This document shows, piece after piece, positions 20,705 to 30,508 of a stretch of DNA of 64,000 nt. Every line of letters starts with the position of its first letter. The first letter of the stretch is position 1. The stretch is taken from contig BMJD01000014.1 of NCBI GenBank assembly GCA_014642895.1, forward strand, positions 1 through 64,000, read 5' to 3'. Origin of the DNA: Lentibacillus populi. Its GTDB lineage: Bacteria > Bacillota > Bacilli > Bacillales > Amphibacillaceae. The position numbers and the translations under genes are program-made. The notes under the pieces are model-generated. The model was not told the origin of the DNA and ran no database searches. It worked only from the letters and a program-made list of their open reading frames with translations.

Positions 20705-21727
20705 TCACACCCTTTTATCCACTTTATTCCAAATAGGGTATAAAAGCAGGCGTGTCAATACATACAAGTTAAGTAAGCCATAAATTGGATAAATATACGT
20801 GATCAGTGTGGAAAAGCCCAATGTAGTTAAAGGAACCATAATAAGCAGGATCACCATAACCAGTAACCATAATGGTATATTCACGTATTTCTTTAATCTG
20901 GTTACAATTCCCATTATCCCTGCAGCAGCCGTTGTAAAGATAGCAAACCAGAGAAGAATCGACATAAAAACGAGCATTGCAAATGGATAGTGTTTCAGAA
21001 TCGCAAACAATGGAATTTCATACAAAAGCAGCTCATCGGCAATCTGAATTAAACTATTGTTATAAACATAAGAAATGACTCCTAAAATCGCTCCACTTCC
21101 TATACAGGCGATCCAAATCTCTCCCTTTGAATGGATTTTATTTCCAATTGCTCCAAGCACAGCGATCAATGGCAAAATATTCAAGGCCGTAAATGGAAAA
21201 GCAGCCGTCCAGTTCCGTTGTTCATGCCAATGGGCAAAAAGGGAAAGCTCCTGATCAAATGTAAACAAAAGCAAAATATATAACAAGCCACCTAGTAATA
21301 ACGGTAAAATAAGCTGGTTTATCGATAAAATTCCATTGATATCTTTTAAGAATAACAGAATAAGGACAATAACAATGAAAAAGACTCCCCACCAATATGA
21401 GAAATTAAATGCTTGTCCGGTCGCACCACTGCCGGCGATCATGACAACTGTTGTCGTACACAAATAAAGAAAAATCATGATATCGTAAACTCCCGTTAGC
21501 TTCCTGCCAACAATATCACGGAGTATTGGCAAATAATCGGTAGACTTTCGCTGAAAGCTTAAATTTAAGATCACATATATTGAGATAGTAAAAAATACCG
21601 CAAACAAAAGAATAGCCAGTCCGCTTTCATGACCAAAAAACTGCCATAATTCCCTTCCCGAAGCATATCCGGCACCAATCGTTGTTCCAATAATCAAAAA
21701 CATCCACTTCAGACCAGCTCTGAGCAT
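20705..21727 (-). CDS. YkvI family membrane protein
   Basis: 340 residues with about ten transmembrane segments and the N-terminal MFLIIGTTIGAGYASGRELWQFF, which matches YkvI-type members of the amino acid-polyamine-cation transporter superfamily. The GxGYASGRE motif is the strongest sign. Substrate unknown. Transcribed away from yyaC. Confidence 0.8.
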   Translation of the reverse strand: MLRAGLKWMFLIIGTTIGAGYASGRELWQFFGHESGLAILLFAVFFTISIYVILNLSFQRKSTDYLPILRDIVGRKLTGVYDIMIFLYLCTTTVVMIAGSGATGQAFNFSYWWGVFFIVIVLILLFLKDINGILSINQLILPLLLGGLLYILLLFTFDQELSLFAHWHEQRNWTAAFPFTALNILPLIAVLGAIGNKIHSKGEIWIACIGSGAILGVISYVYNNSLIQIADELLLYEIPLFAILKHYPFAMLVFMSILLWFAIFTTAAAGIMGIVTRLKKYVNIPLWLLVMVILLIMVPLTTLGFSTLITYIYPIYGLLNLYVLTRLLLYPIWNKVDKRV

Positions 21728-21815
21728 TTCATTTCCTCCAATAATTGTAGTATATATGTATACTTCATTCTTTAAATCCGTATACTAATACCAATATGTT
21801 TGTGGAGGATAAGCT

Positions 21816-22442
21816 ATGAATCTAAAAAAGCGTTTTACAGTAAAAAATGAAGTTTTCAAGATGGCCTATACAGATCCCGACCTGCTCGAAATAATGTGTG
21901 AAAAACTTATCTCATGGCTTCCGGCAATCCCGCAGGAATATGTCGTTGTTTGTATCGGTACAGATCGTTCGACTGGTGATGCGCTTGGCCCGTTAATCGG
22001 TACCTTTTTTACAGAATTAAAACCAAAACATATGAGTGTCTATGGAACATTAAATGAACCAGTTCACGCTACCAATTTGGCAAGCTATGTACAGCTTATT
22101 AAACGAAAACACCATAAACCATTTATCATTGCGGTTGATGCCTGTTTAGGGAAAAGCAATTCGGTTGGTTCCCTTATTACCGGAATCGGGTCAATAAAAC
22201 CCGGTGCCGCATTAAATAAACCGCTGCCGCCGATAGGGGATATTCATATCACTGGTGTTGTAAATATTAGTGGATTCATGGAATATTCGATATTGCAAAA
22301 TACCAGATTATCAATTGTCGTAGAAATGGCCAAAAAAATTGCTGCCATATTAGACCAGATCGATCAACGGTTAACATACGGCCAAACACTTCCAGCGGTT
22401 ATTTCCCCTAGAAATATTGCACCATCAACCGCTGATATATAG
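21816..22442 (+). CDS. yyaC: Spore protease-related protein YyaC (DUF1256)
   Basis: 208 residues of the YyaC family, related to the germination protease GPR, with VVCIGTDRSTGDALGPLIGT near residue 45 and FIIAVDACLGKSNSVGS. In B. subtilis it is made in the forespore. Its presence supports an endospore former. ATG preceded by GGAGGATAAGCT. It lies alone on the plus strand against the local trend. Confidence 0.88.
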   Translation: MNLKKRFTVKNEVFKMAYTDPDLLEIMCEKLISWLPAIPQEYVVVCIGTDRSTGDALGPLIGTFFTELKPKHMSVYGTLNEPVHATNLASYVQLIKRKHHKPFIIAVDACLGKSNSVGSLITGIGSIKPGAALNKPLPPIGDIHITGVVNISGFMEYSILQNTRLSIVVEMAKKIAAILDQIDQRLTYGQTLPAVISPRNIAPSTADI

Positions 22443-22469
22443 GATCAATATACATTTTTTCTTGGATTA

Positions 22470-22672
22470 GAAAAGCGTAAGCGCCCGTTTAGCAACGTAC
22501 AAACTGGAGCACTCCGCAATGAGATAAAGGAAACACGGTGAGCTGGAAGCGAACCGATGTTGACTTATCGTAGTGAAGGAGTGTGAAGTTTGCTAGTTGC
22601 TGGGCGCTGGAGCTGGACATGGCCAACTCTGACGTAAGCAGAATAGAGCCTAAATTTTTATACTTCTTTACT
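22470..22672 (+). repeat. Modular repeat, short form (copy D)
   Basis: Starts AAAAGCGTAAGCGCCCGTTT, contains GAGATAAAGGAAACACGGTG, AGCTGGAAGCGAACCGATG and TGACTTATCGTA, and ends GCTGGGCGCTGGAGCTGGAC before AGAGCCTAAATTTTTATAC. Shares ends and core with copies at 37487, 39770 and 60672 but lacks the larger central module. Confidence 0.8.
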
Positions 22673-22678
22673 TAAAAC

Positions 22679-22728
22679 AAAAAGACTGTCGCAAACAATA
22701 CGATCTTACAGTTTGCGACAGTCTTTTT
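22679..22728. terminator. Strong bidirectional terminator
   Basis: An 18-bp near-perfect stem (AAAAAGACTGTCGCAAAC / GTTTGCGACAGTCTTTTT) with T-runs on both exits, between repeat copy D and the DUF554 gene. Confidence 0.85.
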
Positions 22729-22746
22729 GAACATCTTTTTGAAAAC

Positions 22747-23451
22747 TTAAAAAAGCTGATAAATATAATAAACTAAACCCACCGTTATGATGGAAGGCAA
22801 CAAATTTCCAATTCGAATACTGGTTAATTTTAATAAATTTAAGCCAATAGCAACAATCATCAATCCGCCTACTGCTGTAAGCTCAGTAATAAAGCCATCT
22901 AAAAACGGCTTCGGCAGCCAATTTTCTATTTGGGTTGCCAGGAGTGCAATCGAACCTTGATAAATAACGACAGGCAACACGGAAAAAATAACTCCAAATC
23001 CTAATGTTGTTGTTAACACAAGTGCCACAAATCCATCAATGATGCCCTTTGTGATTAATATTTCATGGTCCCCTCTTATTCCACTGTCTAGCGCGCCAAT
23101 TACCGACATTGCCCCAATGACAAAAATAAGCGATGCTGTGACAAAGCCCTGTGCCACACTAAAATTGTCATCTTTTGTCGTAAACTTGCTGCCAATCCAT
23201 CCACCTAAACGATTCAGACCTTCTTCAACATGAATAAATTCTCCAATTATTGCACCACTTAATAGACTTAATAAGACAATCACAATATTATCCACCTGTA
23301 AGGCCATTTGCAAACCAATTAAAATAACAGCAAGTCCTATTCCATGCATAACTGTTTCTTTATAACGTTCCGGTATCTTTGTGAAAAACAGACCAATTAA
23401 ACTTCCTGCAATGATACATATACCATTTACTATTGTTCCAAATAAAGCCAT
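22747..23451 (-). CDS. DUF554 (YdfK-type) membrane protein
   Basis: 234 residues with about seven hydrophobic segments and the DUF554 opening MALFGTIVNGICIIAGSLIG plus GFVTASLIFVIGAMSVIGALD. Putative transporter of unknown substrate. Twenty bases after the aminotransferase-like gene and likely cotranscribed with it. Confidence 0.85.
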   Translation of the reverse strand: MALFGTIVNGICIIAGSLIGLFFTKIPERYKETVMHGIGLAVILIGLQMALQVDNIVIVLLSLLSGAIIGEFIHVEEGLNRLGGWIGSKFTTKDDNFSVAQGFVTASLIFVIGAMSVIGALDSGIRGDHEILITKGIIDGFVALVLTTTLGFGVIFSVLPVVIYQGSIALLATQIENWLPKPFLDGFITELTAVGGLMIVAIGLNLLKLTSIRIGNLLPSIITVGLVYYIYQLF

Positions 23452-23471
23452 TGCTACATCTCCAATTGTAA

Positions 23472-24626
23472 TTAAGTTTCATTATAAGCCGCTGTTATTT
23501 CCGTTATTGCCTGAAGAAACGCCTTTACTTCTTCTTCTGTATTGTAAATACCGAGACTTGCTCTTACTAACCCCTGGTCTGTTGTTTTTAACATTTCATG
23601 GGTTAGCGGACTGCAATGTAAGCCCGCCCGCACAGCAATATCATAATGTGAATCAAGAATCATCGCAATTTCTTGTGAATCCACGTTCATAATATTAAAG
23701 GCTACTATCGGCATTCGTTGCTCACCTTCATTCGGACCATAGCACTTAACTTCGGGAATTTCTTGCAATCCTCGATACAACTGTTTTGTCAGCAATGTTT
23801 CACGTGGAACATTTTCATTTTTCCTTTGCTCATAGACACAAAAAGCTGCATAAAGTCCGGCTATCCCCGGCGTATTTAATGTACCACTCTCCAATCGCTC
23901 CGGCCACTGATCAGGCTGATTTGGGTTTTCTGAAAAGCTGCCTGTTCCGCCATGATGAATAGGTTCTAAATCCATGTCACTTTCAACAAGCAGCATGCCG
24001 GTCCCCTGTGGGCCTAACAATCCTTTATGCCCTGGAAAAGCAAGCATATCTATTCCCTGCTGTTTCATATTTATTGTCAGATGCCCAGCTGTTTGTGAAG
24101 CATCAACTAATGTTAATAGACGATGTCGTTTTGCCAATTCGATAATTTTATCAAGCGGCATTAATGTTCCTGTAACATTGGACGCATGTGTCATGGCGAC
24201 TAATTTCGTCTCCGGTTGTACTGCATTTGCAATATCTTGAATAAAAGCAGTTTCATTCCCTTTCCATTCGATATACGTAACGCTGACACCATATTTGTTT
24301 TTTATGTACTCAAGCGGTCGGCGGATAGAATTATGCTCGAATGAAGTTGAAATAATATGATCGCCTTTTTGCCATGGCAATCCCTTTATTGCCTGATTTA
24401 GTGCTACTGTAGCATTCGGATAGAAAAGTGTTTTTTTCGGATTGCTGCAGCCAAATAATTCGGCTGCTTTTATCCGTGTTTGACTGATTACTTTGGCAGC
24501 TCTTCTTGCTAGTACATGTCCTCCCCTGCCAGGGTTCGCCCCAAATTCATTCATAACTTTTACCATTGCCTCGATTACTTCTGGTGGTTTTGGAAAGGAT
24601 GATGCAGCCTGATCAAAATATATCAT
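23472..24626 (-). CDS. Cysteine desulfurase family aminotransferase class V
   Basis: 384 residues, PLP-dependent. The Schiff-base lysine is in MLAFPGHKGLLGPQG (about residue 200) and the persulfide-type Cys in RAGLHCSPLTHE. N-terminal MIYFDQAASSFPKP is typical of the NifS/SufS-related subgroup often found singly beside DUF554 or spo0J in Bacilli. Whether it mobilises sulfur for tRNA thiolation or something else is not shown. A parS-like site lies inside the gene at 23796-23811. Confidence 0.85.
   Translation of the reverse strand: MIYFDQAASSFPKPPEVIEAMVKVMNEFGANPGRGGHVLARRAAKVISQTRIKAAELFGCSNPKKTLFYPNATVALNQAIKGLPWQKGDHIISTSFEHNSIRRPLEYIKNKYGVSVTYIEWKGNETAFIQDIANAVQPETKLVAMTHASNVTGTLMPLDKIIELAKRHRLLTLVDASQTAGHLTINMKQQGIDMLAFPGHKGLLGPQGTGMLLVESDMDLEPIHHGGTGSFSENPNQPDQWPERLESGTLNTPGIAGLYAAFCVYEQRKNENVPRETLLTKQLYRGLQEIPEVKCYGPNEGEQRMPIVAFNIMNVDSQEIAMILDSHYDIAVRAGLHCSPLTHEMLKTTDQGLVRASLGIYNTEEEVKAFLQAITEITAAYNET
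23796..23811. promoter_or_regulatory. parS-like centromere site inside the desulfurase gene
   Basis: TGTTTCACGTGGAACA matches the Spo0J/ParB consensus TGTTNCACGTGNAACA with both half sites intact. It is about 12 kb from dnaA and within 1 kb of spo0J. Confidence 0.75.
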
Positions 24627-24654
24627 GTCCGTTTCCCCCTTACATTAGTGATAG

Positions 24655-24696
24655 AAAAAAGACTGACGTTAGCCATTCTAGTACTTAGTCAGTCTT
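24655..24696 (-). terminator. Terminator of soj-spo0J
   Basis: AAGACTGAC / GTCAGTCTT stem, loop of about 20 bases, followed by TTTTTT on the minus strand directly after the spo0J stop. Confidence 0.75.
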
Positions 24697-24709
24697 CCAG
24701 TTATTTAAA

Positions 24710-25546
24710 TTAATCTTCCAGTGATTCGATAATTCTCTCTAAATCTTCATCCGAATAAAATTCAATTTCTATTTTCCCTTTTCGTTTGCCTCGTTGAATC
24801 TTAACGGATGTACCAAATCTATCGCGTAACATAGATTCTCGTTCCAGTATAAAAATATCTTTTTTCGGCTTTTCCTTTTTCTTGCCCGGCTGTTTATTTA
24901 ATTGAACAATTAGTTGTTCCACTTGCCGGACATTCAATTTTTCTTTGCGAATTTTATTTACGAATGGAATAAGTTTACTTTTATCCTTCAAGCCCAATAA
25001 AGCTCGACCATGCCCCATCGAAAGCTCGCCATTATTAATGTAAGCAATAACTTGATCTGGTAATGACAGCAATCGAACAATATTGGCTATATGGGATCTG
25101 CTTTTCCCTAGTCGTTGTGATAAAACCTCCTGAGTTATGTGTAATTCATTCATTAAATTAGCGTAAGCATGCGCTTCCTCAATTGGTGTTAAATCTTCAC
25201 GCTGCAAATTTTCCAGCAAGGCAAGCTCCATCATTTTTTCATCGGTTAATTCCTTAACAATAACAGGAATCGTTTCTAATCCTGCTTCCTTTGCTGCTCT
25301 AAACCGTCGTTCGCCAACAACAATTTCGTACCCTTTAATGCTTTCCCGAACAATTAGCGGCTGAATAATACCATATTGAAGAATAGATTCCTTTAATTCC
25401 TCAATCGCATCTGCATGAAATGTCTTTCTAGGTTGATAAGGATTTGGTCTGCATTCATTAATCGAGACTTTTTGAATGTTGGCTTCATCCTTTTCCTCTA
25501 TCTCAGGGAAAAATGCATTAATACCTTTACCTAACCCTCTCGCCAC
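24710..25546 (-). CDS. spo0J: Chromosome partitioning protein ParB/Spo0J
   Basis: 278 residues: CTPase domain with [16 protein letters not shown] and ENLQREDL, helix-turn-helix around [18 protein letters not shown], and a C-terminal dimerisation region. Loads at parS and spreads as a CTP-dependent clamp, recruiting SMC. Overlaps the end of soj by 20 bases. Confidence 0.96.
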   Translation of the reverse strand: MARGLGKGINAFFPEIEEKDEANIQKVSINECRPNPYQPRKTFHADAIEELKESILQYGIIQPLIVRESIKGYEIVVGERRFRAAKEAGLETIPVIVKELTDEKMMELALLENLQREDLTPIEEAHAYANLMNELHITQEVLSQRLGKSRSHIANIVRLLSLPDQVIAYINNGELSMGHGRALLGLKDKSKLIPFVNKIRKEKLNVRQVEQLIVQLNKQPGKKKEKPKKDIFILERESMLRDRFGTSVKIQRGKRKGKIEIEFYSDEDLERIIESLED

Positions 25547-26300
25547 TATTCATCACTTCCTTCGCTAATTCAAGATATACTTCAGCACCTCTTGACTTTG
25601 GATCATACGTAATGATCGGTTGACCGTGACTAGGAGCTTCGCCTAGACGGATATTCCTTGGAATGACAGATTTATAAACTTTATTCTGGAAATACTTTTT
25701 CACCTCTTCGATAACTTGAATACCCAGGTTTGTCCGTGCATCCAGCATTGTTAGCAGTACGCCTTCAATCATTAACTGTTTATTCAAGTGTTTTTGTACC
25801 AAACGAATTGTATTCAACAGTTGACTAAGTCCCTCAAGTGCATAATATTCACATTGCACAGGAATCAATACCGTATCAGAAGAAGTCAGTGCATTGATCG
25901 TTAATAGTCCTAATGATGGCGGACAGTCGATAATAATATAATCATACTTATCTTTAAGACTATCTAATGCTTTCTTTAAACGAATTTCACGTGATATCGT
26001 TGGTACCAATTCAATTTCTGCCCCTGCCAGCTGAATGGTAGCAGGTATAATGTCCATGTTTTCAACATTAGTAGCAACACAAACTTCCTCGGCAGGTAAA
26101 TCCTCAACAAGTACATTGTAAACACATTGATCCATGTCAGCTTTATTAATTCCGACTCCACTTGTAGCATTACCTTGTGGGTCAATGTCAACAAGCAATA
26201 CTTTTTTATCCAAATACGCCAGACAAGCACTTAAGTTGACCGATGATGTTGTTTTTCCAACGCCACCCTTTTGATTTGCTATGGCGATTATTTTACCCAT
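25527..26300 (-). CDS. soj: Chromosome partitioning ATPase ParA/Soj
   Basis: 257 residues with the deviant Walker A KGGVGKTT near residue 12, [11 protein letters not shown], and [10 protein letters not shown]. Works with Spo0J on origin segregation and also controls DnaA. The ATG at 26300 has GGTGGGTGA upstream; the GTG at 26312 lies within that site. In an operon with spo0J. Confidence 0.96.
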   Translation of the reverse strand: MGKIIAIANQKGGVGKTTSSVNLSACLAYLDKKVLLVDIDPQGNATSGVGINKADMDQCVYNVLVEDLPAEEVCVATNVENMDIIPATIQLAGAEIELVPTISREIRLKKALDSLKDKYDYIIIDCPPSLGLLTINALTSSDTVLIPVQCEYYALEGLSQLLNTIRLVQKHLNKQLMIEGVLLTMLDARTNLGIQVIEEVKKYFQNKVYKSVIPRNIRLGEAPSHGQPIITYDPKSRGAEVYLELAKEVMNSGERVR

Positions 26301-26404
26301 GTTGTCACCCACCTAAAAAAACTCTATACTTTTCATTTTATCATCTTTTTAATAGAAAGAACTAATTTTTTTACTTTGTTAGCAAAAAGTAATTTAGGAG
26401 GCTG

Positions 26405-26445
26405 CAAAAAAATAACCTAAAATACCCATCAAAAATAGATGGGTA
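26405..26445 (-). terminator. Probable terminator of noc
   Basis: CCCATC / GATGGG stem with an AT-rich extension and a T-run on the minus strand between noc and soj. Confidence 0.5.
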
Positions 26446-26470
26446 GATTAAGTATTTTTTTATACATCCT

Positions 26471-27328
26471 TTATTTCTTTTTCGGGATCTTAATTGTGAT
26501 CTGATAGTATTCATCCAAATCCTTTTCATCTGTTTCCACATTGATACCTGTGTCGGAGACCATATTTAATGACTGACGAATGGTGTTCATGGCAATTCGG
26601 ATATCCTTATTTACACCTTTTAATTTTGGACGCTTCTTTTTCTTATCTTCTTTCGTGTCCTCAAGTTTAGTAATTCGTTCTTCTGTCTGTTTCACATTTA
26701 AATCTTTTTCTAAAATTTCCTGTAAAATTTTCTCCTGTTTTTCGGGTTCCTTAAGCTTAATCAATGCTCTTGCATGCCGTTCCGTTATCGTTTTCTCCAA
26801 CAAAGCGTACTGTACACTTTCCGGCAATTTTAACAATCGTAATTTGTTTGCAATTGTCGATTGGTTTTTCCCTAACCGTTGTGCCAAAGCCTCTTGAGTT
26901 AATGAGTGAAGCTCCAATAGTTTTGCATATGCGGAGGCTTCCTCAATTACTGTCAGTTCTTCACGCTGCAAGTTCTCAATCAATGCAACAGAAGCTGTTT
27001 CTGCATCCGTCATTTCCCGAATGATAACAGGTGCCTTTTCCCATTCCAATAATTGAACAGCACGCCATCGTCGTTCACCAGCAATCAGTTCATAGGATTC
27101 ATCATCTATCTTTCTGACAACAATCGGCTGGATCATTCCATGTGTATGTATCGTTTGCGCTAATTCCTTTATTTTTTCTTCATTAAATATGGATCTGGGT
27201 TGAAATCGGTTTGGTTCTATATTTTTAACCGGGATTTGAATTACTTCATCCGGTTGATACGTCTCTTCCCCTGTTTCCGGATCTGTTTTTTCTCCCAACC
27301 CAAAGATACGGTTAAAAGGCTGCAACAT
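26471..27328 (-). CDS. noc: Nucleoid occlusion protein Noc
   Basis: 285-residue ParB paralogue with [29 protein letters not shown] and helix-turn-helix [17 protein letters not shown]. The N-terminus [10 protein letters not shown] resembles the membrane-targeting amphipathic helix of Noc, which separates it from Spo0J. Noc stops Z-ring assembly over the nucleoid. Position between rsmG and soj is conserved. Confidence 0.94.
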   Translation of the reverse strand: MLQPFNRIFGLGEKTDPETGEETYQPDEVIQIPVKNIEPNRFQPRSIFNEEKIKELAQTIHTHGMIQPIVVRKIDDESYELIAGERRWRAVQLLEWEKAPVIIREMTDAETASVALIENLQREELTVIEEASAYAKLLELHSLTQEALAQRLGKNQSTIANKLRLLKLPESVQYALLEKTITERHARALIKLKEPEKQEKILQEILEKDLNVKQTEERITKLEDTKEDKKKKRPKLKGVNKDIRIAMNTIRQSLNMVSDTGINVETDEKDLDEYYQITIKIPKKK

Positions 27329-27365
27329 TATCAGACACCACCTTTAGTCTAAAACTTTACTGATA

Positions 27366-27520
27366 GAAGATGTTCAAAAAGTCCGGTAAAAAGGACATCA
27401 ATGATTCCAGCTGGCTTGTCACTTTGCCTCGAACTTCGATGTACAGGACGTTCTAGAGTCAGCATTACAACAGAACATTTCAAATTTAACCGACCTCATT
27501 CCTTTTTATCGTCTTCTTAA
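27366..27520. repeat. Interspersed repeat of the GTTCAAAAAGTC family
   Basis: Begins GATGTTCAAAAAGTCCGGTA and ends in TTAACCGACCTCATTCC then TTTTTATC. The first 30 bases match the element at 7938. It occupies part of the 474-base gene-free gap between noc and rsmG. Confidence 0.55.
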
Positions 27521-27556
27521 ACACAAATTAAATACAAAGCGGCAAAACTATAGAAA

Positions 27557-27572
27557 TGTTTCACGTGAAACA
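27557..27572. promoter_or_regulatory. parS site
   Basis: TGTTTCACGTGAAACA is a perfect palindromic parS, flanked by AA/TT. It lies between noc and rsmG, about 8.5 kb from dnaA. Confidence 0.92.
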
Positions 27573-27733
27573 TTTTTAGCAATAGTGTAGAGAAATTTAA
27601 TATAATAAAAAAGAAAATAATAATGCGCTAACATATTGTAAATTCACCGCACTTGTAAACTATTACTATTCCTGATCATATTCTACCATAGATAGGACTA
27701 GAAAAGTATGGGGGAGCTAAAAATTTATTATCA

Positions 27734-27782
27734 GGGATGTTCAAAAGGTCAGCAAATGATAAGCAGCCACTTTTGAACTCGC
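27734..27782. repeat. Short GTTCAAAAGGTC element
   Basis: GATGTTCAAAAGGTC at the left and CACTTTTGAACTC at the right form imperfect inverted repeats, a minimal member of the family, immediately after the rsmG stop. Confidence 0.45.
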
Positions 27783-27802
27783 ATTATCAGTTCCAATACA
27801 AA

Positions 27803-28519
27803 TTAGGACAACGGTTTTTTATTTGGCACCCCTGCTTTTCTGGGATACTTGGAAGGTGTTTTTCGTTTTTTATCAATTATCACAATCGATCGCTCGCTGT
27901 TTTCTTCCGGCAGCGAAAATGTATGTACCTTTTTCGTATGTCCACCCAACAGCTCAATGGCTGTCTCGGCATCACTTAATTCCTCATTCGCTTGTGAACC
28001 CTTCATCGCGATAAATACGCCGCTTTTTTTGCATAACGGTAAACATAATTCACTTAAAACTGACATTCTAGCCACAGCTCGTGCCATTACAATATCAAAG
28101 GCCTCCCTGAATTTTGCGTTTTTCCCAACATTTTCAGCGCGATCATGGTAGAATGCAACGTCTGTTAGATCAAGTTCTGTTGCCAAATGGTTAAGAAACC
28201 CAATCCGCTTTTGTAATGAATCGATAATTGTCACCTTTAATGCTGGAAAACATATTTTGAGTGGGATGCTTGGGAATCCAGCACCAGCACCCACATCACA
28301 AATATGCAGTTCCTCTGTAAAGTCCTCGTAAAAGGCAGCAGAAATGGAATCAAAAAAATGCTTTAAATAGACATCCTGTTCAGATGTTAACGCCGTTAAG
28401 TTAATTTTTTCATTCCATTCAACTAAGATCTTGAAATAAACGGAAAATTGATTGATTTGCGCTTTATTAAGTTCAATACCTTTTTTTTGTAATTCTGTAA
28501 CAAATTGTTCTGGATTCAT
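27803..28519 (-). CDS. rsmG: 16S rRNA (guanine527-N7) methyltransferase
   Basis: 238 residues, SAM-dependent Rossmann fold with the glycine-rich motif [17 protein letters not shown] and the family's [16 protein letters not shown]. Loss gives low-level streptomycin resistance in other bacteria. Follows mnmG at 18 bases. Confidence 0.95.
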   Translation of the reverse strand: MNPEQFVTELQKKGIELNKAQINQFSVYFKILVEWNEKINLTALTSEQDVYLKHFFDSISAAFYEDFTEELHICDVGAGAGFPSIPLKICFPALKVTIIDSLQKRIGFLNHLATELDLTDVAFYHDRAENVGKNAKFREAFDIVMARAVARMSVLSELCLPLCKKSGVFIAMKGSQANEELSDAETAIELLGGHTKKVHTFSLPEENSERSIVIIDKKRKTPSKYPRKAGVPNKKPLS

Positions 28520-28537
28520 AATGGGGTCTCCTTGTAT

Positions 28538-30424
28538 TTAATTAGCTACCCGGGCTATTTTACCCTGCTCAATATAAATGAGTAAAATAGACACGTCGGA
28601 TGGGTTGACACCGGAAATTCTGGAAGCTTGACCAACGGAAAGTGGACGTACCTTTTTTAGTTTTTGTCTTGCTTCCGTAGCAATCCCATTCACGTCATCA
28701 TAGTCAAGATTTTCCGGAATTTTTTTATCTTCCATTTTAAGCATACGTTCTACTTGTTCATTTGCCTTTTTAATATAGCCCTCATACATGATTTGAATTC
28801 CTACCTGTTCCTTCACATCTGATGGCAGCGTATTATCCGGTTCTATGACACGTTCTATCATCCCATACGTTATTTCCGGCCGTTTTAGTAAATCAGATGC
28901 TTTTACAGCTTCTTTCAGTGGTGTAGCATTTACATCTTTCAACAAAGCTTGCACATTTTCTTCAGGTTTAATGATTATTTTTCTTAAACGATTTTTTTCC
29001 TGCTCCACTAACCGATTTTTCTCGACATATTTCTCATATCGTTCCTTGGTAATTAATCCAAGTTTATAGCCTGTTTCCGTTAACCTTAAATCGGCATTAT
29101 CGTGGCGTAATAACAGACGATATTCAGCGCGGGATGTTAACAAGCGATAGGGCTCTTTTGTCCCTTTTGTCACAAGGTCATCAATCAACACGCCAATATA
29201 CGCTTGTGAACGGTCTAAAATTAACGGATCCTTGCCCAGTACCTTGGCCGCTGCATTAATTCCTGCCATCAAACCTTGTGCGGCCGCTTCTTCATAACCA
29301 GATGTCCCATTGATTTGTCCAGCCGTGAACAGGCCAGGAATTTTTTTCGTTTCAAGTGTTGGCCAAAGCTGTGTTGGAACGATAGCGTCATATTCAATCG
29401 CATATCCGGCACGCATAATTTCAGCATTTTCAAGCCCCGGTACAGATCGAACCATTTCATGCTGAACAGATTCCGGCAATGAGGTCGACAAACCTTGCAC
29501 ATATACTTCCTCTGTTTCCCGTCCTTCAGGCTCCAGGAAAACCTGATGACGCGACTTATCATTAAAACGGACAATCTTATCTTCAATCGATGGGCAGTAA
29601 CGTGGCCCTGTACCACGTTTTGCTCCGGAATACATGGCGGAAAGACTCAGATTATCATTAATAACCTGATGGGTGAATTCATTTGTATATGTTAACCAGC
29701 AAGGGATTTGATCGGTAATATATTCTGTCGTTTCATAGGAAAATCCTTGCAGCTTTTCATCACCAGGTTGAATTTCTGTTTTCGAATAATCGATTGTATG
29801 GCTATTCACACGCGGTGGTGTTCCAGTTTTAAATCTTGTGATCTCAAATCCCAGTTCCTCTAAATGCTCTGAAAGCTTGATGGACGGGCGCTGGTTGTTT
29901 GGGCCGCTTTCATATTCCAGATCACCCATCAGTACTTTTCCACGCATAAACGTACCAGTGGTTATAATAACGGTTTCTGCATGATAAGCAGCCTTCGTTT
30001 CGGTCAATACTCCTTTACATACACCATCTTCTATAATTAAGCGGTCCACCATTCCTTGACGGATCGTTAAATTTTCCTCATTTTCTAATGTCTTTTTCAT
30101 TTCCCGAATATATAACGGTTTATCGGCCTGTGCACGTAATGCCCTTACAGCCGGACCTTTTCCTGTATTTAACATACGCATTTGAATATACGTTTTATCG
30201 ATTACTTTTGCCATGACACCGCCTAGGGCGTCAATTTCTCGCACCACAATTCCTTTTGCCGGTCCACCAAGTGATGGGTTACACGGCATAAAGGCAATCA
30301 TATCCAAATTAAGGGTCAGCATTAATGTCTTCGCACCCATTCTGGCAGCAGCGATACCAGCTTCACACCCGGCATGACCGGCACCGATGACGATTGTATC
30401 GTAATGTCCTGCATCATATACCAT
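28538..30424 (-). CDS. mnmG: tRNA cmnm5U34 modification enzyme MnmG (GidA)
   Basis: 628 residues, full length. FAD-binding [13 protein letters not shown] at the N-terminus, [11 protein letters not shown], and TGTPPRV are visible. With MnmE it installs the carboxymethylaminomethyl group on U34 of tRNAs reading NNA/NNG codons. ATG preceded by AAAGGATGAAC. Lies between mnmE and rsmG, probably one operon. Confidence 0.97.
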   Translation of the reverse strand: MVYDAGHYDTIVIGAGHAGCEAGIAAARMGAKTLMLTLNLDMIAFMPCNPSLGGPAKGIVVREIDALGGVMAKVIDKTYIQMRMLNTGKGPAVRALRAQADKPLYIREMKKTLENEENLTIRQGMVDRLIIEDGVCKGVLTETKAAYHAETVIITTGTFMRGKVLMGDLEYESGPNNQRPSIKLSEHLEELGFEITRFKTGTPPRVNSHTIDYSKTEIQPGDEKLQGFSYETTEYITDQIPCWLTYTNEFTHQVINDNLSLSAMYSGAKRGTGPRYCPSIEDKIVRFNDKSRHQVFLEPEGRETEEVYVQGLSTSLPESVQHEMVRSVPGLENAEIMRAGYAIEYDAIVPTQLWPTLETKKIPGLFTAGQINGTSGYEEAAAQGLMAGINAAAKVLGKDPLILDRSQAYIGVLIDDLVTKGTKEPYRLLTSRAEYRLLLRHDNADLRLTETGYKLGLITKERYEKYVEKNRLVEQEKNRLRKIIIKPEENVQALLKDVNATPLKEAVKASDLLKRPEITYGMIERVIEPDNTLPSDVKEQVGIQIMYEGYIKKANEQVERMLKMEDKKIPENLDYDDVNGIATEARQKLKKVRPLSVGQASRISGVNPSDVSILLIYIEQGKIARVAN

Positions 30425-30508
30425 AATTGTTCATCCTTTCCTTTATGATTAAATCTGACATCCAAATTTTATTTCACTAACCAATGCCAGATGAATTAGA
30501 TTTCAAAT

